DNA of 64,000 nt from Kutzneria buriramensis (GCF_003387475.1 NZ_QUNO01000008.1:310001-374000); one strand, 5' to 3'; numbered from the stretch's first letter, positions 7,453 to 16,799 are shown. The notes: generated from the letters alone by a model not told the origin. Made by a program: numbers and translations.

Positions 7453-9630
7453 TCAGGACTGATCGAGCCCGGCCAGCGCCGTGGGCAGCGGACCCAGGTG
7501 CAGGACGCCGAGCCGCTGCGTGGCGCGGGTGAGAGCCACGTAGAGCTCGGCCGCGCCGCGTGGGCCGTCGGCGAGGATCCGTTCCGGCTCGACGACGAGC
7601 ACGGCGTCGAACTCCAGGCCCTTGGTCTCCGACGCCGGCACCGTGCCCGGCACGCCGGGCGGCCCGATCACCACGCTGGTGCCCTCGCGGCCGGCCTCGT
7701 CCCGGACGAACTCCCCGATGGCGTCGGGAAGTTCGTCCGCGGCGACCCGCCGCGCCCACGGCCGGAAGCCGTTGGCGCGCACCGACTCCGGCGGCTGGAC
7801 GGTGGGTGCGAACTCGGCCAGCACTGCGGCGGCGATGGCCATGATCTCCGCCGGGGTGCGGTAGTTGACCGACAGCGACCGGTACACCCAGCGGTCGGCC
7901 ACGTACGGCTCCAGCATGTGCGCCCACGTCCTCGCGCCGGCCGCCGACCGGCGCTGGGCGAGGTCGCCGACCACCGTGAAGGACCGGCCGGGGCAGCGCC
8001 GCATCAGCACCCGCCAGTCCATTTCGGACAGTTCCTGGGCCTCGTCCACGACCACGTGCCGATACGTCCAGTCCCGGTCCGCCGAGGCCCGTTCGACCAG
8101 GTCGCGGGTGTCCCGCTCGACGAAGCGCTCGGCCAGCTCCCCGGCGTTGATCAGGTCCGACGCGTACAGGTGGTCCTCGTCGTCCATCGAGTCCGCGCGG
8201 CCGGTGAGCTGGCTGATCGCGGCGGCGGCGAACCGCTCCTCGACGCTGCGTTCCTGCTCGGCGGCCAGCTTCGCGGCCCGCTCGGCCGCCTCGTCACGAC
8301 CCAGCAGGTCGACCAGCTCGTCGAGCAGCGGCACGTCCGCCACCGTCCACGCGTCGCCCTGGGATCGGAACAGCGACGCGTCCGCGCCGGCCGCGCGGAG
8401 GCGTTCCGGCGACGCGTAGAGCGACCCCAGCAGGGAACCCGGCGTGAGGACCGGCCAGAGCGCGTCGATCGTGTCGTTGAACGTCTCGTCGACGCTGAGC
8501 TCTTTGAGCAGGTCCTTCCGCATGCGTTCCCACTCGACGCCGTCGGCCCTGGTCAGCCAGCCGCGGCCGATCTTGCCGAGAGCCCGCTCGGTGAGCACGT
8601 AGGTGACGATGTCGATGAACACCTTGCGGGCCTCGTTGTGCGGCAGGCCGCTGGCCCGCGCCTCCTCCTGGGCCCACTCGGCGATCGGGGCGTCGATCCG
8701 CACGGTGGTGTCGGCCAGCGCGATCTGCACCGGCTCCTCGGGCAGCCGCTGGCGGTCGGTGACGGCCGCCTTGAGCACGTCGAGCATCGTCAGGGAGCCC
8801 TTGAGCCTGGTCACCTCGGGGGAATCCTCGGCGGTGACGTGCAGGCCCGGCACGAGGTCGCCGGTGGTCACGAACACCACGTCCGACTCACCCAGCGACG
8901 GCAGCACGCGGCCGATGTGGTTCAGGAAGGACGGATTGGGGCCGACCACCAGGACGCCGTGCCGCTCCATGCGTTCGCGCTGGGTGTAGAGCAGGTACGC
9001 GACGCGGTGCAGCGCCACGACGGTCTTGCCGGTGCCGGGGCCGCCCTCGATCACCAGCACGCCCGGATGGTCGAGGCGGATGATGGCGTCCTGCTCGGCC
9101 TGGATGGTGGCCACGATGTCGCGCATGCCCGGGCCGCGCGGGGCGTTGACCGCCGCGAGCAGCGCCGCGTCGCCGCGCTCGCCGTCGCCGGGCCGGCCGA
9201 ACACCTCGTCGGTGAAATCGACGATCCGCCGGCCGCGGGTGTGGAACTGGCGGCGCCGGCGCATGTTCTCGGGATTCGCGCCGGTCGCCACGTAGAACGG
9301 GCGCGCCGCCGGGGCGCGCCAGTCCAGCAGCAAAGGCTCGTAGTCGCGGTCCTCGTCGAAAATGCCGAGCCGGCCGATGTAGGCGATGTCGCCCGAAAGG
9401 GTGTCCAATCGGCCGAAGCAGAGCCCGTTGTCGGCCACGTCCAGCCGCTTCGCCTCCCGCGCCAGCGCCCGGACCTCGTCGTCGCGTTCCAGCAGGGTGC
9501 CGCCGGTGCCCAGCAGCGCGGACCGGTGACCGGCCCGCACCCGCTCGCGCTCGGCGTCCAGGCGCTCGTAGAGGTCCGCCACGTAGTCGCGCTCGGACCA
9601 CAATTCGTCCTCGTACCCCTGAGTTGACAC
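7453..9630 (-). CDS. helD: HelD-like UvrD/Rep superfamily helicase, RNA polymerase recycling factor
   Basis: 725 residues, the size of actinobacterial HelD proteins. The N-terminal coiled-coil arm (DLYERLDAERERV) is followed by the LDWRAPAARPFY segment conserved in HelD. Walker A GGPGTGKT is at residues 196-203, Walker B is in VVVDEAQELSEMDW, and the C-terminal helicase motifs SLSVNYRTPAEI, ETKGLEFDAVLVVEP and YVALTRATQRLGVL follow. Known HelD proteins bind RNA polymerase, insert arms into its channels and release stalled complexes; some relatives (HelR) protect against rifamycins. GTG 9630 follows GAGGGG. Which subclass this belongs to needs a tree. Confidence 0.8.
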   Translation of the reverse strand: MSTQGYEDELWSERDYVADLYERLDAERERVRAGHRSALLGTGGTLLERDDEVRALAREAKRLDVADNGLCFGRLDTLSGDIAYIGRLGIFDEDRDYEPLLLDWRAPAARPFYVATGANPENMRRRRQFHTRGRRIVDFTDEVFGRPGDGERGDAALLAAVNAPRGPGMRDIVATIQAEQDAIIRLDHPGVLVIEGGPGTGKTVVALHRVAYLLYTQRERMERHGVLVVGPNPSFLNHIGRVLPSLGESDVVFVTTGDLVPGLHVTAEDSPEVTRLKGSLTMLDVLKAAVTDRQRLPEEPVQIALADTTVRIDAPIAEWAQEEARASGLPHNEARKVFIDIVTYVLTERALGKIGRGWLTRADGVEWERMRKDLLKELSVDETFNDTIDALWPVLTPGSLLGSLYASPERLRAAGADASLFRSQGDAWTVADVPLLDELVDLLGRDEAAERAAKLAAEQERSVEERFAAAAISQLTGRADSMDDEDHLYASDLINAGELAERFVERDTRDLVERASADRDWTYRHVVVDEAQELSEMDWRVLMRRCPGRSFTVVGDLAQRRSAAGARTWAHMLEPYVADRWVYRSLSVNYRTPAEIMAIAAAVLAEFAPTVQPPESVRANGFRPWARRVAADELPDAIGEFVRDEAGREGTSVVIGPPGVPGTVPASETKGLEFDAVLVVEPERILADGPRGAAELYVALTRATQRLGVLHLGPLPTALAGLDQS

Positions 9631-9731
9631 ATGCCCCTCGCAGCCCCTAAGATGAAATTACATCGGCGAGACCTCCAGTATTTCCGGAGGGTACGCCGAT
9701 TTTTCATTGTCCACCGTGTGTCAAGCGGCGA

Positions 9732-10172
9732 ATGCGTACGCTCTTCCGCGTGGACGAATTCGTGGTCGGTCCGGAGACCGATATCCCGCTGGCGGAGCTG
9801 CTGGAACTGTACGGGGCCGTCGGCTGGACGGTGTACACCGACAAGCCTGAGCTGCTGGCCGCCGGCGTGGCCGGCTCGTCCTACGTGGTCACCGCGCGCC
9901 GGACCGGCCGGCTCGTCGGCCTCGCCCGCGCCGTTTCGGATGATGCCACCATCTGCTACCTCCAGGACGTGCTCGTTCACCCCGACGCCCAGCGCCGGGG
10001 CATCGGCGGCGCGCTGGTGCGGGCGGTGCTCGACCGGTACCGGTCCGTACGGCAGAAGGTGCTGCTCACCGACGACGAACCCGCGCAGCGTGCCTTCTAC
10101 GAAGCCCTCGGCTACGCCGAGATCCGCGACTTCGGGCCGGGCACGCTGCGCGGGTTCGTCCGCTTCGACTAG
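9732..10172 (+). CDS. GNAT family N-acetyltransferase
   Basis: 146 residues, a single GNAT domain. The acetyl-CoA pyrophosphate loop VHPDAQRRGIGGALV is well preserved, and the C-terminal AQRAFYEALGYAEI beta-bulge region is typical. The N-terminal GAVGWTVYTDKPELL is characteristic of a widespread bacterial GNAT subgroup of unknown substrate. It is divergent from the helicase gene and converges with the lectin gene, leaving one base between the two stop codons. A start at GTG 9750 is possible. Confidence 0.85.
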   Translation: MRTLFRVDEFVVGPETDIPLAELLELYGAVGWTVYTDKPELLAAGVAGSSYVVTARRTGRLVGLARAVSDDATICYLQDVLVHPDAQRRGIGGALVRAVLDRYRSVRQKVLLTDDEPAQRAFYEALGYAEIRDFGPGTLRGFVRFD

Positions 10173-10173
10173 G

Positions 10174-10749
10174 TCAGGGCGCCTGCGTCAGGAAGAAGTC
10201 CTGGTTGTCGTTGTAGTTCTGGTACCACAGGTCGATGACGTTGCCGGGGTTGAGGCCGCGCCCGTAGTCGTCCAGCCACAGGCCGGTCTGCCGGTTCTGG
10301 TAGCGCCAGCTGATCAGGATGCCGAACACGTCGTAGTTCGGGTAGTTGTTGAAGATCTCGGTGGGGTGGCTGTTCGCGTCGCAGTACTGCTGGACCAGGC
10401 CGTGCCCGGCGACGCCGTCGGTGTCCAGGCACAGGCCGCTGTTCTTGTTGCGCAGCAGGAACCCCAGGTAGGTGCCGTACGGGTCGTAGACGCCGTCGAA
10501 ATACCACTTCTGTTCGTTGCCGCCGGTGTTGTACCACTGGATGACCGGCGCGCCGGGCCAGGTTTCGGAGTCGGCGACGGCCATCGCCATCGAGTCGGGC
10601 GTCGGCGCGATCCAGTACGCCGTGGTGCCGTGGCTGACGGACAGGGCGGGCGCCGCGTTCGCGGTGCCGACGGTGCCGAAGGCGGCCAGCGTCGTGGCGG
10701 CCGCGGCGATCACGCCGGCGGCGACTCGCCGGATGTGCTTGATGTTCAA
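10174..10749 (-). CDS. Secreted ricin-type beta-trefoil lectin domain protein
   Basis: 191 residues. An N-terminal signal peptide has basic residues (NIKHIRR), an alanine-rich hydrophobic core and a probable cleavage after ANA at about residue 31. The mature part has ricin-B/CBM13-like segments: GLCLDTDG, then QQYC, and LWLDDYG with VIDLWYQNYNDNQDFFL, near the QxW signature of beta-trefoils. It is probably exported and binds carbohydrate; no catalytic domain is attached. Divergent from the SARP-type regulator. Confidence 0.75.
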   Translation of the reverse strand: MNIKHIRRVAAGVIAAAATTLAAFGTVGTANAAPALSVSHGTTAYWIAPTPDSMAMAVADSETWPGAPVIQWYNTGGNEQKWYFDGVYDPYGTYLGFLLRNKNSGLCLDTDGVAGHGLVQQYCDANSHPTEIFNNYPNYDVFGILISWRYQNRQTGLWLDDYGRGLNPGNVIDLWYQNYNDNQDFFLTQAP

Positions 10750-10967
10750 GGGTTCCTCCCCGGGTTCGTGGTGACGGCCAAGACGCTAGGCAGGGCCGCC
10801 GGGCCGCCCGCTGTAGCGCGGGCGCGGCGGCAACGGCGCTGGTCACGACCCGTGGGCGGCAAGAAGCGGCAACTCCGGGCGGCAATCGTTGACGTGATGG
10901 CAGATTCGCCGCGCGGGCCGTGTCGCGGGGAGAATGTGGCGGTTGCCGGCCCGGGCGGGAGAGTCGC

Positions 10968-13900
10968 ATGGTGGATGGTGGGGCCTCGCTGCGACTGCTG
11001 CGGTTGGCGGCCGGCCTCAACCAGCGGGAACTGGCGGCGCGGGCGGGCATCAGCGTCCGCGCGGTGCGCTATCTGGAGAGCGGCGGGGTGACCCGGCCGC
11101 GGGCCGATTCGCTGCGCCGGCTCGCGGATGCGCTCGGCGTCGGCGTCGACGAGCTCGTGGAAAGGCTCGGCGGGGCAACCGAAGAAGAGTCTTCCGGGCA
11201 GACTCGGCTGCGGATCGGCGTGCTCGGCCCGCTGCGCGTGTGGCATGACGACGTCGAGCGCCCGGTGCCGTCCGCGATGCAACGGCTGCTGCTGAGCCTG
11301 TTGGCGATCCAGGCCGGCCACACGATCGGCGTCGGGGAGATCGTCGATCTGCTGTGGAGCGAGCGGCCGCCGGCGACCGGAGCGCAGCTCGTGCAGACGT
11401 ATGTGGCTCAGCTGCGCCGATTGCTGGAGCCCGGGCCGCCGTGGCGGGTACTGCGGCACGTCGGCGGCGGCTATCAGCTCGCGGTGGAGTCGGATGGTCT
11501 GGATCTGGCCGAATGCCGGGATCTGGCCGCCCGCGCGCGACAGGCGTGGGCCGACCAGGCCGCGGAACCGGCGTGGCAGCTCTATCGGGAGGCGTGGTCC
11601 TGCTGGCGCGGACCGGTGCTGGCCGGTGGCGAGCCACGGCTGCTCGACCATCCGGCGGTGGCGGCGGTGACGCGGCTGCGGGTCACGATCGTCGCGGAGT
11701 GGGCGGATGTGGCGTTCGCGTTGGGACATCCGGGAGATGTCGTGTCCGCGTTGCGCACGGTTTGTGCCGAACATCCCTTGCACGAGGGTCTCGCCGCCCG
11801 GCTGATGGTCGCGCTCGCCGGCGACGGGCAGCAGGCCGCGGCGCTGGACGTGTTCGAACGGCTGCGGACGTGCCTGGACGAGGAGCTCGGCGTCGCGCCC
11901 GGAGCCGAGCTGCGCGCGGCGCATCTGCGGGTGGTACGGGGACATCTGCCGCCTCCGTCGTCGACTTCGGCAGTGACGACGCCCCGCCAGCTACCGGTCG
12001 ACGCGTCGTCCTTCGTCGGCCGGCATGAGCATCTGCGTCAGCTCGACGCGGTGTTGGCAGCGAAGGCGCCGGTGGCGGTGATCACCGGCATGGGAGGCAT
12101 CGGCAAGACGGCATTGGCCGTGCGTTGGGGAAATCGCGTTGGAGAGCGGTTTTACGGCGGTCAGCTGTACATCGATCTCCGCGGCCACAGCGTCGACCGG
12201 CCGCTGCTGCCGCGGGAGGCCCTGGCGCACCTGTTGCGCGGTCTCGGCGTGCCGGCCAACCGGATGCCGGACGACGAGGCGCAGGCGGCCGCGCTCTACC
12301 GCAGCCAACTCTCGCAGCGCCCGGTCCTGGTCGTGTTGGACAACGCCGCCGACACCGAGCAGGTGCGGCCGCTGCTGCCGGGCGGACACGGCTCGCTCGC
12401 GCTCGTGACCAGCCGCAGCGAGCTGGGCGGGCTCGTTGCTCGGGAAGGCGCACGGCTGGTGCGGCTGGACGAGTTGACCGCCGAGGAGGCCACCGCCGTC
12501 CTGACCGAGACGATCGGCGTCGACCGCGTCGGCGACGAACCGGACGCCGCGGCGGAACTCGGGCGGCTGTGTGGTCGCCTCCCGCTGGCGCTGCGCATCG
12601 CCGCCGCCAATTTGGCCACCAGCCCCCGCCTGCGCATCGGCGACCACGTGGCGCGGCTGGCCGCGAACCCCTTGACCGGACTGGCCGTCAAGGGGGAGGC
12701 GAGCACCGCCGTCCGCGCGACTTTCCGGCTCTCCGTCGACGTCCTGTCGGCGGCACGGCGGCGGGCCTTCCGGCTGCTGGGCGTGGTGCCTGGTCCGGAC
12801 ATCGGCACCGCCGCCGTCACCGCGCTGCTCGGAGCCCCCGATGACCTGGATACGTTGGTGGCGCGGCATCTTGTCGCCGAGCCGTCGCCGGGGCGGTACC
12901 GAATGCACGACCTGCTGCGCAGTTACGCCGCCGAACTGTCCGAAGAGGACGTTGCCGACCGGGATGCGGCGCTGCTGCGCCTGGCCGAGCACTACCGGCT
13001 CCGCGTCACCGACGTCTCCGACGCACTGTATCCGTTCCTCTTGCGCACGCCGGGAATCCGACCGGGCGGCGAGGGATTCGCCGACGCGGCCGCGGCGTTC
13101 GCGTGGATGGACGCCGAGGCAGCGAACGTGCTGGCGCTGGTGAACCGGCTGAACACCGTCGGCCGCCACGGCATCGCCTGGGAGATCGCGCACCTGTCCG
13201 GCGGCTACTTCGCAATGCGGATGGACGCCCTCGGCTGGCGGTCCATCGCCGAGGCAGGCGGGGTCGCCGCGCACGCCGGCGGCGGGGCGATGGAGCGGGC
13301 CATGGCCGAGCTCCAGCTCGGCATGTTGTCCTCGCTGCCCGGCCGGGCCCAGCGGTCCGCCGAGCACAGCGCCCGCGCCGCCCAGCTCGCCGGCGAGGCC
13401 GGGTGGATCCAGTGCCAGGCCGTCGCGCTGAACAACCTCGCCGGCTTCCACTGGATGGCCGGCCGGGTGGACGACACCATCGACCAGCTGGCCGAAGCCC
13501 TTGTCCTGCACCGCAAGGCGCGCCGGCGGGCCGGCGAGGCCGTCACCCTGGCCAACCTCGGCGCCGCCCACGCCGAACGCGCCCGGACCGTCGGGGATCC
13601 CGCCGGTCTGCGCCGGGCCAAGGCGCTGCTGGACGAGGCGCTGACCGTGCACCGCGACATCGGCGACCGCCGCAACGAGGCCGAGACCCTGCGGCTGCTC
13701 GCCGAGGTGCACCGCGACCTCGGCGACCTGCCGCTGGCCCGCACCCTCGCCGTCGCGGCGCTCACCCTCGCGCGCGAGACCGGCGACTCCCGGACCGAGA
13801 TCGGCTCGCTCAGCTCGCTGGGCACCATCGAGGTCCGCGTCGGCTACACCGTGGCCGGCCTCGGCCACCACGACCAGGCGCTGCGGCTGGCCATCGCCAA

Positions 13901-14111
13901 GAACGAGCAGAACCTGCACGCCCAGGCCCTGCTCGACCAGACCGACTCGCACATCCAGCTGGGCCGGGCCGAGTCCGCGTTCTTCACCGCCCACGACGCC
14001 ATCGCCATCGGCCACCGCACCGGCACCTGGCTGTTCGCCCAGCGGGCCCGGCGGCTGCTGGCCCTCATCCCGCCGACCGGCGACCCCGCCGACGCGCCAC
14101 CAGGGCGATGA
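10968..14111 (+). CDS. XRE-SARP-NB-ARC-TPR multidomain regulator (AfsR-like)
   Basis: 1047 residues. Domains in order: an XRE helix-turn-helix (about 6-65, ISVRAVRYLESG), an OmpR/SARP winged helix (about 78-160) starting at LGPLRVW, a bacterial transcriptional activation domain (about 165-320), an NB-ARC ATPase with P-loop GMGGIGKT at 374-381 and an LDN-type Walker B, then TPR repeats to the end. AfsR/SARP proteins activate secondary-metabolite genes in actinomycetes; the additional XRE domain gives two DNA-binding modules. ATG 10968 follows GGGAGAG. No biosynthetic cluster lies beside it, so targets are unknown. The 3' end overlaps the small convergent membrane gene by 47 bp. Confidence 0.9.
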   Translation: MVDGGASLRLLRLAAGLNQRELAARAGISVRAVRYLESGGVTRPRADSLRRLADALGVGVDELVERLGGATEEESSGQTRLRIGVLGPLRVWHDDVERPVPSAMQRLLLSLLAIQAGHTIGVGEIVDLLWSERPPATGAQLVQTYVAQLRRLLEPGPPWRVLRHVGGGYQLAVESDGLDLAECRDLAARARQAWADQAAEPAWQLYREAWSCWRGPVLAGGEPRLLDHPAVAAVTRLRVTIVAEWADVAFALGHPGDVVSALRTVCAEHPLHEGLAARLMVALAGDGQQAAALDVFERLRTCLDEELGVAPGAELRAAHLRVVRGHLPPPSSTSAVTTPRQLPVDASSFVGRHEHLRQLDAVLAAKAPVAVITGMGGIGKTALAVRWGNRVGERFYGGQLYIDLRGHSVDRPLLPREALAHLLRGLGVPANRMPDDEAQAAALYRSQLSQRPVLVVLDNAADTEQVRPLLPGGHGSLALVTSRSELGGLVAREGARLVRLDELTAEEATAVLTETIGVDRVGDEPDAAAELGRLCGRLPLALRIAAANLATSPRLRIGDHVARLAANPLTGLAVKGEASTAVRATFRLSVDVLSAARRRAFRLLGVVPGPDIGTAAVTALLGAPDDLDTLVARHLVAEPSPGRYRMHDLLRSYAAELSEEDVADRDAALLRLAEHYRLRVTDVSDALYPFLLRTPGIRPGGEGFADAAAAFAWMDAEAANVLALVNRLNTVGRHGIAWEIAHLSGGYFAMRMDALGWRSIAEAGGVAAHAGGGAMERAMAELQLGMLSSLPGRAQRSAEHSARAAQLAGEAGWIQCQAVALNNLAGFHWMAGRVDDTIDQLAEALVLHRKARRRAGEAVTLANLGAAHAERARTVGDPAGLRRAKALLDEALTVHRDIGDRRNEAETLRLLAEVHRDLGDLPLARTLAVAALTLARETGDSRTEIGSLSSLGTIEVRVGYTVAGLGHHDQALRLAIAKNEQNLHAQALLDQTDSHIQLGRAESAFFTAHDAIAIGHRTGTWLFAQRARRLLALIPPTGDPADAPPGR

Positions 14112-14286
14112 CCATCCTGGTTGGCCAGAGGTTGCCCCACTCGCCGCTGATGAGGCGCCAGCAGCTCTCCGACGCCAGGAGCAGCACCACGCCGGTGCCG
14201 AGGCCGGCGAGCGACCCGTACCACCGGATGGCCTGGCCCAGCACGACGATGCGCACCGCCCAGTCGATGATGGCGAAAACCGTCAT
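14065..14286 (-). CDS. Small two-helix membrane protein, hypothetical
   Basis: 73 residues with two likely membrane segments (about 3-20 and 25-42), then a basic tail ending RRRGRR. ATG 14286 is used. The gene overlaps the end of the convergent SARP gene by 47 bp, which lowers confidence, but the hydrophobic profile and initiator position are more orderly than a chance antisense frame. No function is recognisable. Confidence 0.45.
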   Translation of the reverse strand: MTVFAIIDWAVRIVVLGQAIRWYGSLAGLGTGVVLLLASESCWRLISGEWGNLWPTRMVIALVARRRGRRSAG

Positions 14287-14370
14287 GCCGGCGGTGCGCC
14301 AGCGACGACCCCGTTCCCCCACGGCGGAAAGCGTCTCACACCCGGTTCCGTCCCTTCTACGATCGGCCGG

Positions 14371-15264
14371 GTGATCAGGTACGGGAACAGCCCGGCGCTG
14401 GAACGCCTGGAATGGATCCTCGCCGGCCTCGACGGTACGGACGGCTGGGGCGAGGACGCCGCCGACGTGCTGGCTCCGGCGTTCACGGCGATGGTCATCC
14501 CGCAGCAGTACGTCACCATCACCCGCCACCGGTCCGAGATCTACGCCCCGGTCACGGTCCAGGGCCTGGACGTCGACGACACCGTCGCCAGGGCGAGGAT
14601 TCGCCGTCACGACGGGGAGATCGACGTGGTGACGTGCAAGGTGGAGGCGGCCGAGCCGCACCGGATCGTGAGCACGTGGGTGCAGGGCCTGGTGCCGCAG
14701 GGGCTGACGCCGAGGCTGCCGCAGGAGTTCGCCGACCACACGTCGAACCGGACAAAAGCGAAGCTTGTGGTGTTCTCCGGCCTGCCGGGAAGTGGCAAGA
14801 GCACCCTCGCGGAGGCGGTCGGGGCGGAGCTGGGCATCCCGGTCTTCGCGACGGATTGGCTGCTGGGCGCGCTGACCCCGTTCGGCGGCAGGCACTTCCG
14901 CGACCAGTTCGGCATCGCCGAGGAGCTGCTGACGACGCTCGCGTTCAGGCAGCTGAACGTCGGCCGGTCGGCGATCCTCGACCACCCGACGGAGGAGGTC
15001 GCGACGAGGAACCGCTGGCGCAGCCTCGCGGGCGCGGGTTTCCGGGTGGTGCACGTGGTCTGCTCCGATCCCGACGTGCACAAGGCCAGGGTCGAGGGCC
15101 GCAGCCGCGGCATCCCCGGCTGGCACGAGGCCGGCGACTGGGCGAACATCCGCCGGCGCCAGGGCACGTTCCCCGACTGGCGGGGGGAGGCGCTCGTCGT
15201 GGACACGATCCGCCCGCTCGATCAGACGATCGCCGAGGCGCTGGACCACATCACCCGCGACTGA
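14371..15264 (+). CDS. NTF2-like (ORF12-N type) domain fused to a P-loop kinase
   Basis: 297 residues. Residues 1-120 resemble the N-terminal domain of ORF12/Cpe-type serine hydrolases of actinobacteria (LERLEWILAGLDGTDGW, APAFTAMVIP, LVPQGLTPRLPQEF), a steroid-isomerase-like NTF2 fold with no catalytic role established. Residues 130-297 form an AAA_33-type small-molecule or nucleic-acid kinase domain with Walker A GLPGSGKST at 137-145 and an arginine-rich lid (RSRGIPGWHE). The pairing is unusual, since this N-domain normally precedes a beta-lactamase fold. GTG 14371 is the start; substrate unknown. Confidence 0.75.
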   Translation: MIRYGNSPALERLEWILAGLDGTDGWGEDAADVLAPAFTAMVIPQQYVTITRHRSEIYAPVTVQGLDVDDTVARARIRRHDGEIDVVTCKVEAAEPHRIVSTWVQGLVPQGLTPRLPQEFADHTSNRTKAKLVVFSGLPGSGKSTLAEAVGAELGIPVFATDWLLGALTPFGGRHFRDQFGIAEELLTTLAFRQLNVGRSAILDHPTEEVATRNRWRSLAGAGFRVVHVVCSDPDVHKARVEGRSRGIPGWHEAGDWANIRRRQGTFPDWRGEALVVDTIRPLDQTIAEALDHITRD

Positions 15265-15336
15265 CCTGGTCAATCGGGGAAACCAACCGTGAACGTGTCG
15301 CCCCGCACGTTCTCCTGACGCCCGCCTCCCGCTAGC

Positions 15337-15352
15337 ATTGGTCTGAACCATT
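15337..15352. promoter_or_regulatory. DasR-responsive element (dre-like) before nagB
   Basis: The sequence ATTGGTCTGAACCATT matches the DasR consensus ACTGGTCTAGACCACT at most positions and lies 25 bases before nagB. DasR (GntR family) represses nagB and chitin-uptake genes in actinomycetes and is released by glucosamine-6-phosphate. A TAGCAT -10-like element overlaps the left edge. Confidence 0.8.
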
Positions 15353-15376
15353 GGACCGACCCGTCGGGGGCCTCAG

Positions 15377-16156
15377 ATGGAGATCGTGATCGTGCCGGAC
15401 GCGGCGGCGCAGGGCGAGCTGGCCGCCGGCGCCGTCGCCGACCTGCTCGACCGCAAGCCCGACGCGCTGATCGGCGTCGCCACCGGTTCCACCCCGCTGC
15501 CCGTCTACGAGGCCCTCCAGCGCCGCCGGGACCGCGGCCTGAGCCTCGACCGGGCGCGGATCTGCCAGCTCGACGAGTACGTGGGCCTGCCCGTCGGCCA
15601 CCCCGAGTCCTACCGCGAGGTGGTCCGCCGCGAGGTGCTGGACCGCCTCGGCATCTCCGACGACCGGTTCATGGGACCGGACGGCTCCGCCGAGGACGTG
15701 GTGGCGGCCTGCGCGGCGTACGAGGCGACGCTGAAGAACGCCGGCGGCGTCGACTTCCAGCTGCTGGGCATCGGCACCGACGGCCACATCGGCTTCAACG
15801 AGCCGATCTCCTCGTTCGCCTCCCGCACCCGGGTCAAGACCCTCACCGAGCAGACCCGCGTGGACAACGCCCGGTTCTTCGACAGCCTCGACGACGTGCC
15901 GCAGCACGTGCTGACCCAGGGCATCGGCACCATCATGGAGGCTCGCCACCTGGTCCTGCTGGCCACCGGCGAGTCCAAGGCCGAGGCGGTCGCGCTGGCC
16001 GTCGAGGGCCCGCTGGCGGCCATCGTGCCGGCGTCGGTGCTGCAACTGCACCCGCACGCCACCGTCATCCTGGACGAGGCGGCGGCGAGCCGGCTCAAGC
16101 TGGCCGACTACTACCGCTCCACCTACCGCACCAAGCCCTCCTGGCAGGGCATCTGA
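15377..16156 (+). CDS. nagB: Glucosamine-6-phosphate deaminase
   Basis: 259 residues, the standard length. It converts glucosamine-6-phosphate to fructose-6-phosphate and ammonia, the last step of amino-sugar catabolism. Family motifs are present: the phosphate loop ATGSTPLPVYE, CQLDEYVGL with the catalytic Asp, and GIGTDGHIGFNEP with the active-site His. ATG 15377 follows a GGGGG ribosome site. Transcribed alone, with a dre-like operator immediately upstream that links it to chitin/N-acetylglucosamine control. Confidence 0.95.
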   Translation: MEIVIVPDAAAQGELAAGAVADLLDRKPDALIGVATGSTPLPVYEALQRRRDRGLSLDRARICQLDEYVGLPVGHPESYREVVRREVLDRLGISDDRFMGPDGSAEDVVAACAAYEATLKNAGGVDFQLLGIGTDGHIGFNEPISSFASRTRVKTLTEQTRVDNARFFDSLDDVPQHVLTQGIGTIMEARHLVLLATGESKAEAVALAVEGPLAAIVPASVLQLHPHATVILDEAAASRLKLADYYRSTYRTKPSWQGI

Positions 16157-16311
16157 ACGGTGAGGCCCCGCCGGCGCTTCGCACGGTTGCTGGACTTCGA
16201 TCGGCCGCCACCCACCGCACCCACCACCGAGCCCGATGCGGCTGATCGAAATCCGGCAAGGGCGAGGCGTCGGCCACCGAGGGGCCGAGCCGCGACGCCG
16301 AAGGCGGCGCC

Positions 16312-16782
16312 ATGAAACTGTCAGACCTCCTCGCTACGTTCGAGGACATGGCAGAGACGACTCTCGACATCGTCGTCACGGACGAGCCGGATCCGGCGCA
16401 CGTGGCGGCTATCGCGTCCGGGTTGGACGAGTTCAACCTGGCCAAGACCGGTGCGACCGACCGGAGAACGTTGGCGGTGCTGGCCCGCGACCCGGGCACC
16501 GGCGACGTGGTCGGCGGACTCACGGGGCGAACATCCCTCGGTTTGTGGTTCGTCGACCTCCTTCACCTCCCGCCCGAGCACCGCGGCTCGGGCCTGGGCA
16601 GCCGGCTCATGCGCGCGGGCGAGGCCGAGGCGGTGCGGCGGGGCTGCACGGCGGGCGTGGTGTACACGATCAACTTCCAGGCGCCCGGCTTCTACGTGAA
16701 GCACGGCTGGCAGGTCTTCGGCGAGGTGCCCAGCGGCGACGGCGTGAGCCGGATCTTCCTGTCGAAGGTGTTAGGCGAATAG
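16312..16782 (+). CDS. GNAT family N-acetyltransferase
   Basis: 156 residues. The LLHLPPEHRGSGLGSRLM loop and YTINFQAPGFYVKHGWQVFGE tail are typical of a GNAT subgroup that acts on small molecules. An internal ATG at 16348 is an alternative start. The 155 bp upstream of the gene (16157-16311) show no other feature. Downstream lies a degenerate double-GNAT gene. Confidence 0.82.
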   Translation: MKLSDLLATFEDMAETTLDIVVTDEPDPAHVAAIASGLDEFNLAKTGATDRRTLAVLARDPGTGDVVGGLTGRTSLGLWFVDLLHLPPEHRGSGLGSRLMRAGEAEAVRRGCTAGVVYTINFQAPGFYVKHGWQVFGEVPSGDGVSRIFLSKVLGE

Positions 16783-16799
16783 ACGCGACCGGGGGGATA

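Noticed and set aside
9628-9655. Rifamycin-associated element before the HelD-like gene
   Set aside because: A GGGGCTGCG half-site is present on the minus strand but the required inverted second half is absent.
16157-16311. Possible small gene between nagB and the GNAT gene
   Set aside because: No frame has a ribosome site and coding bias; treated as intergenic.
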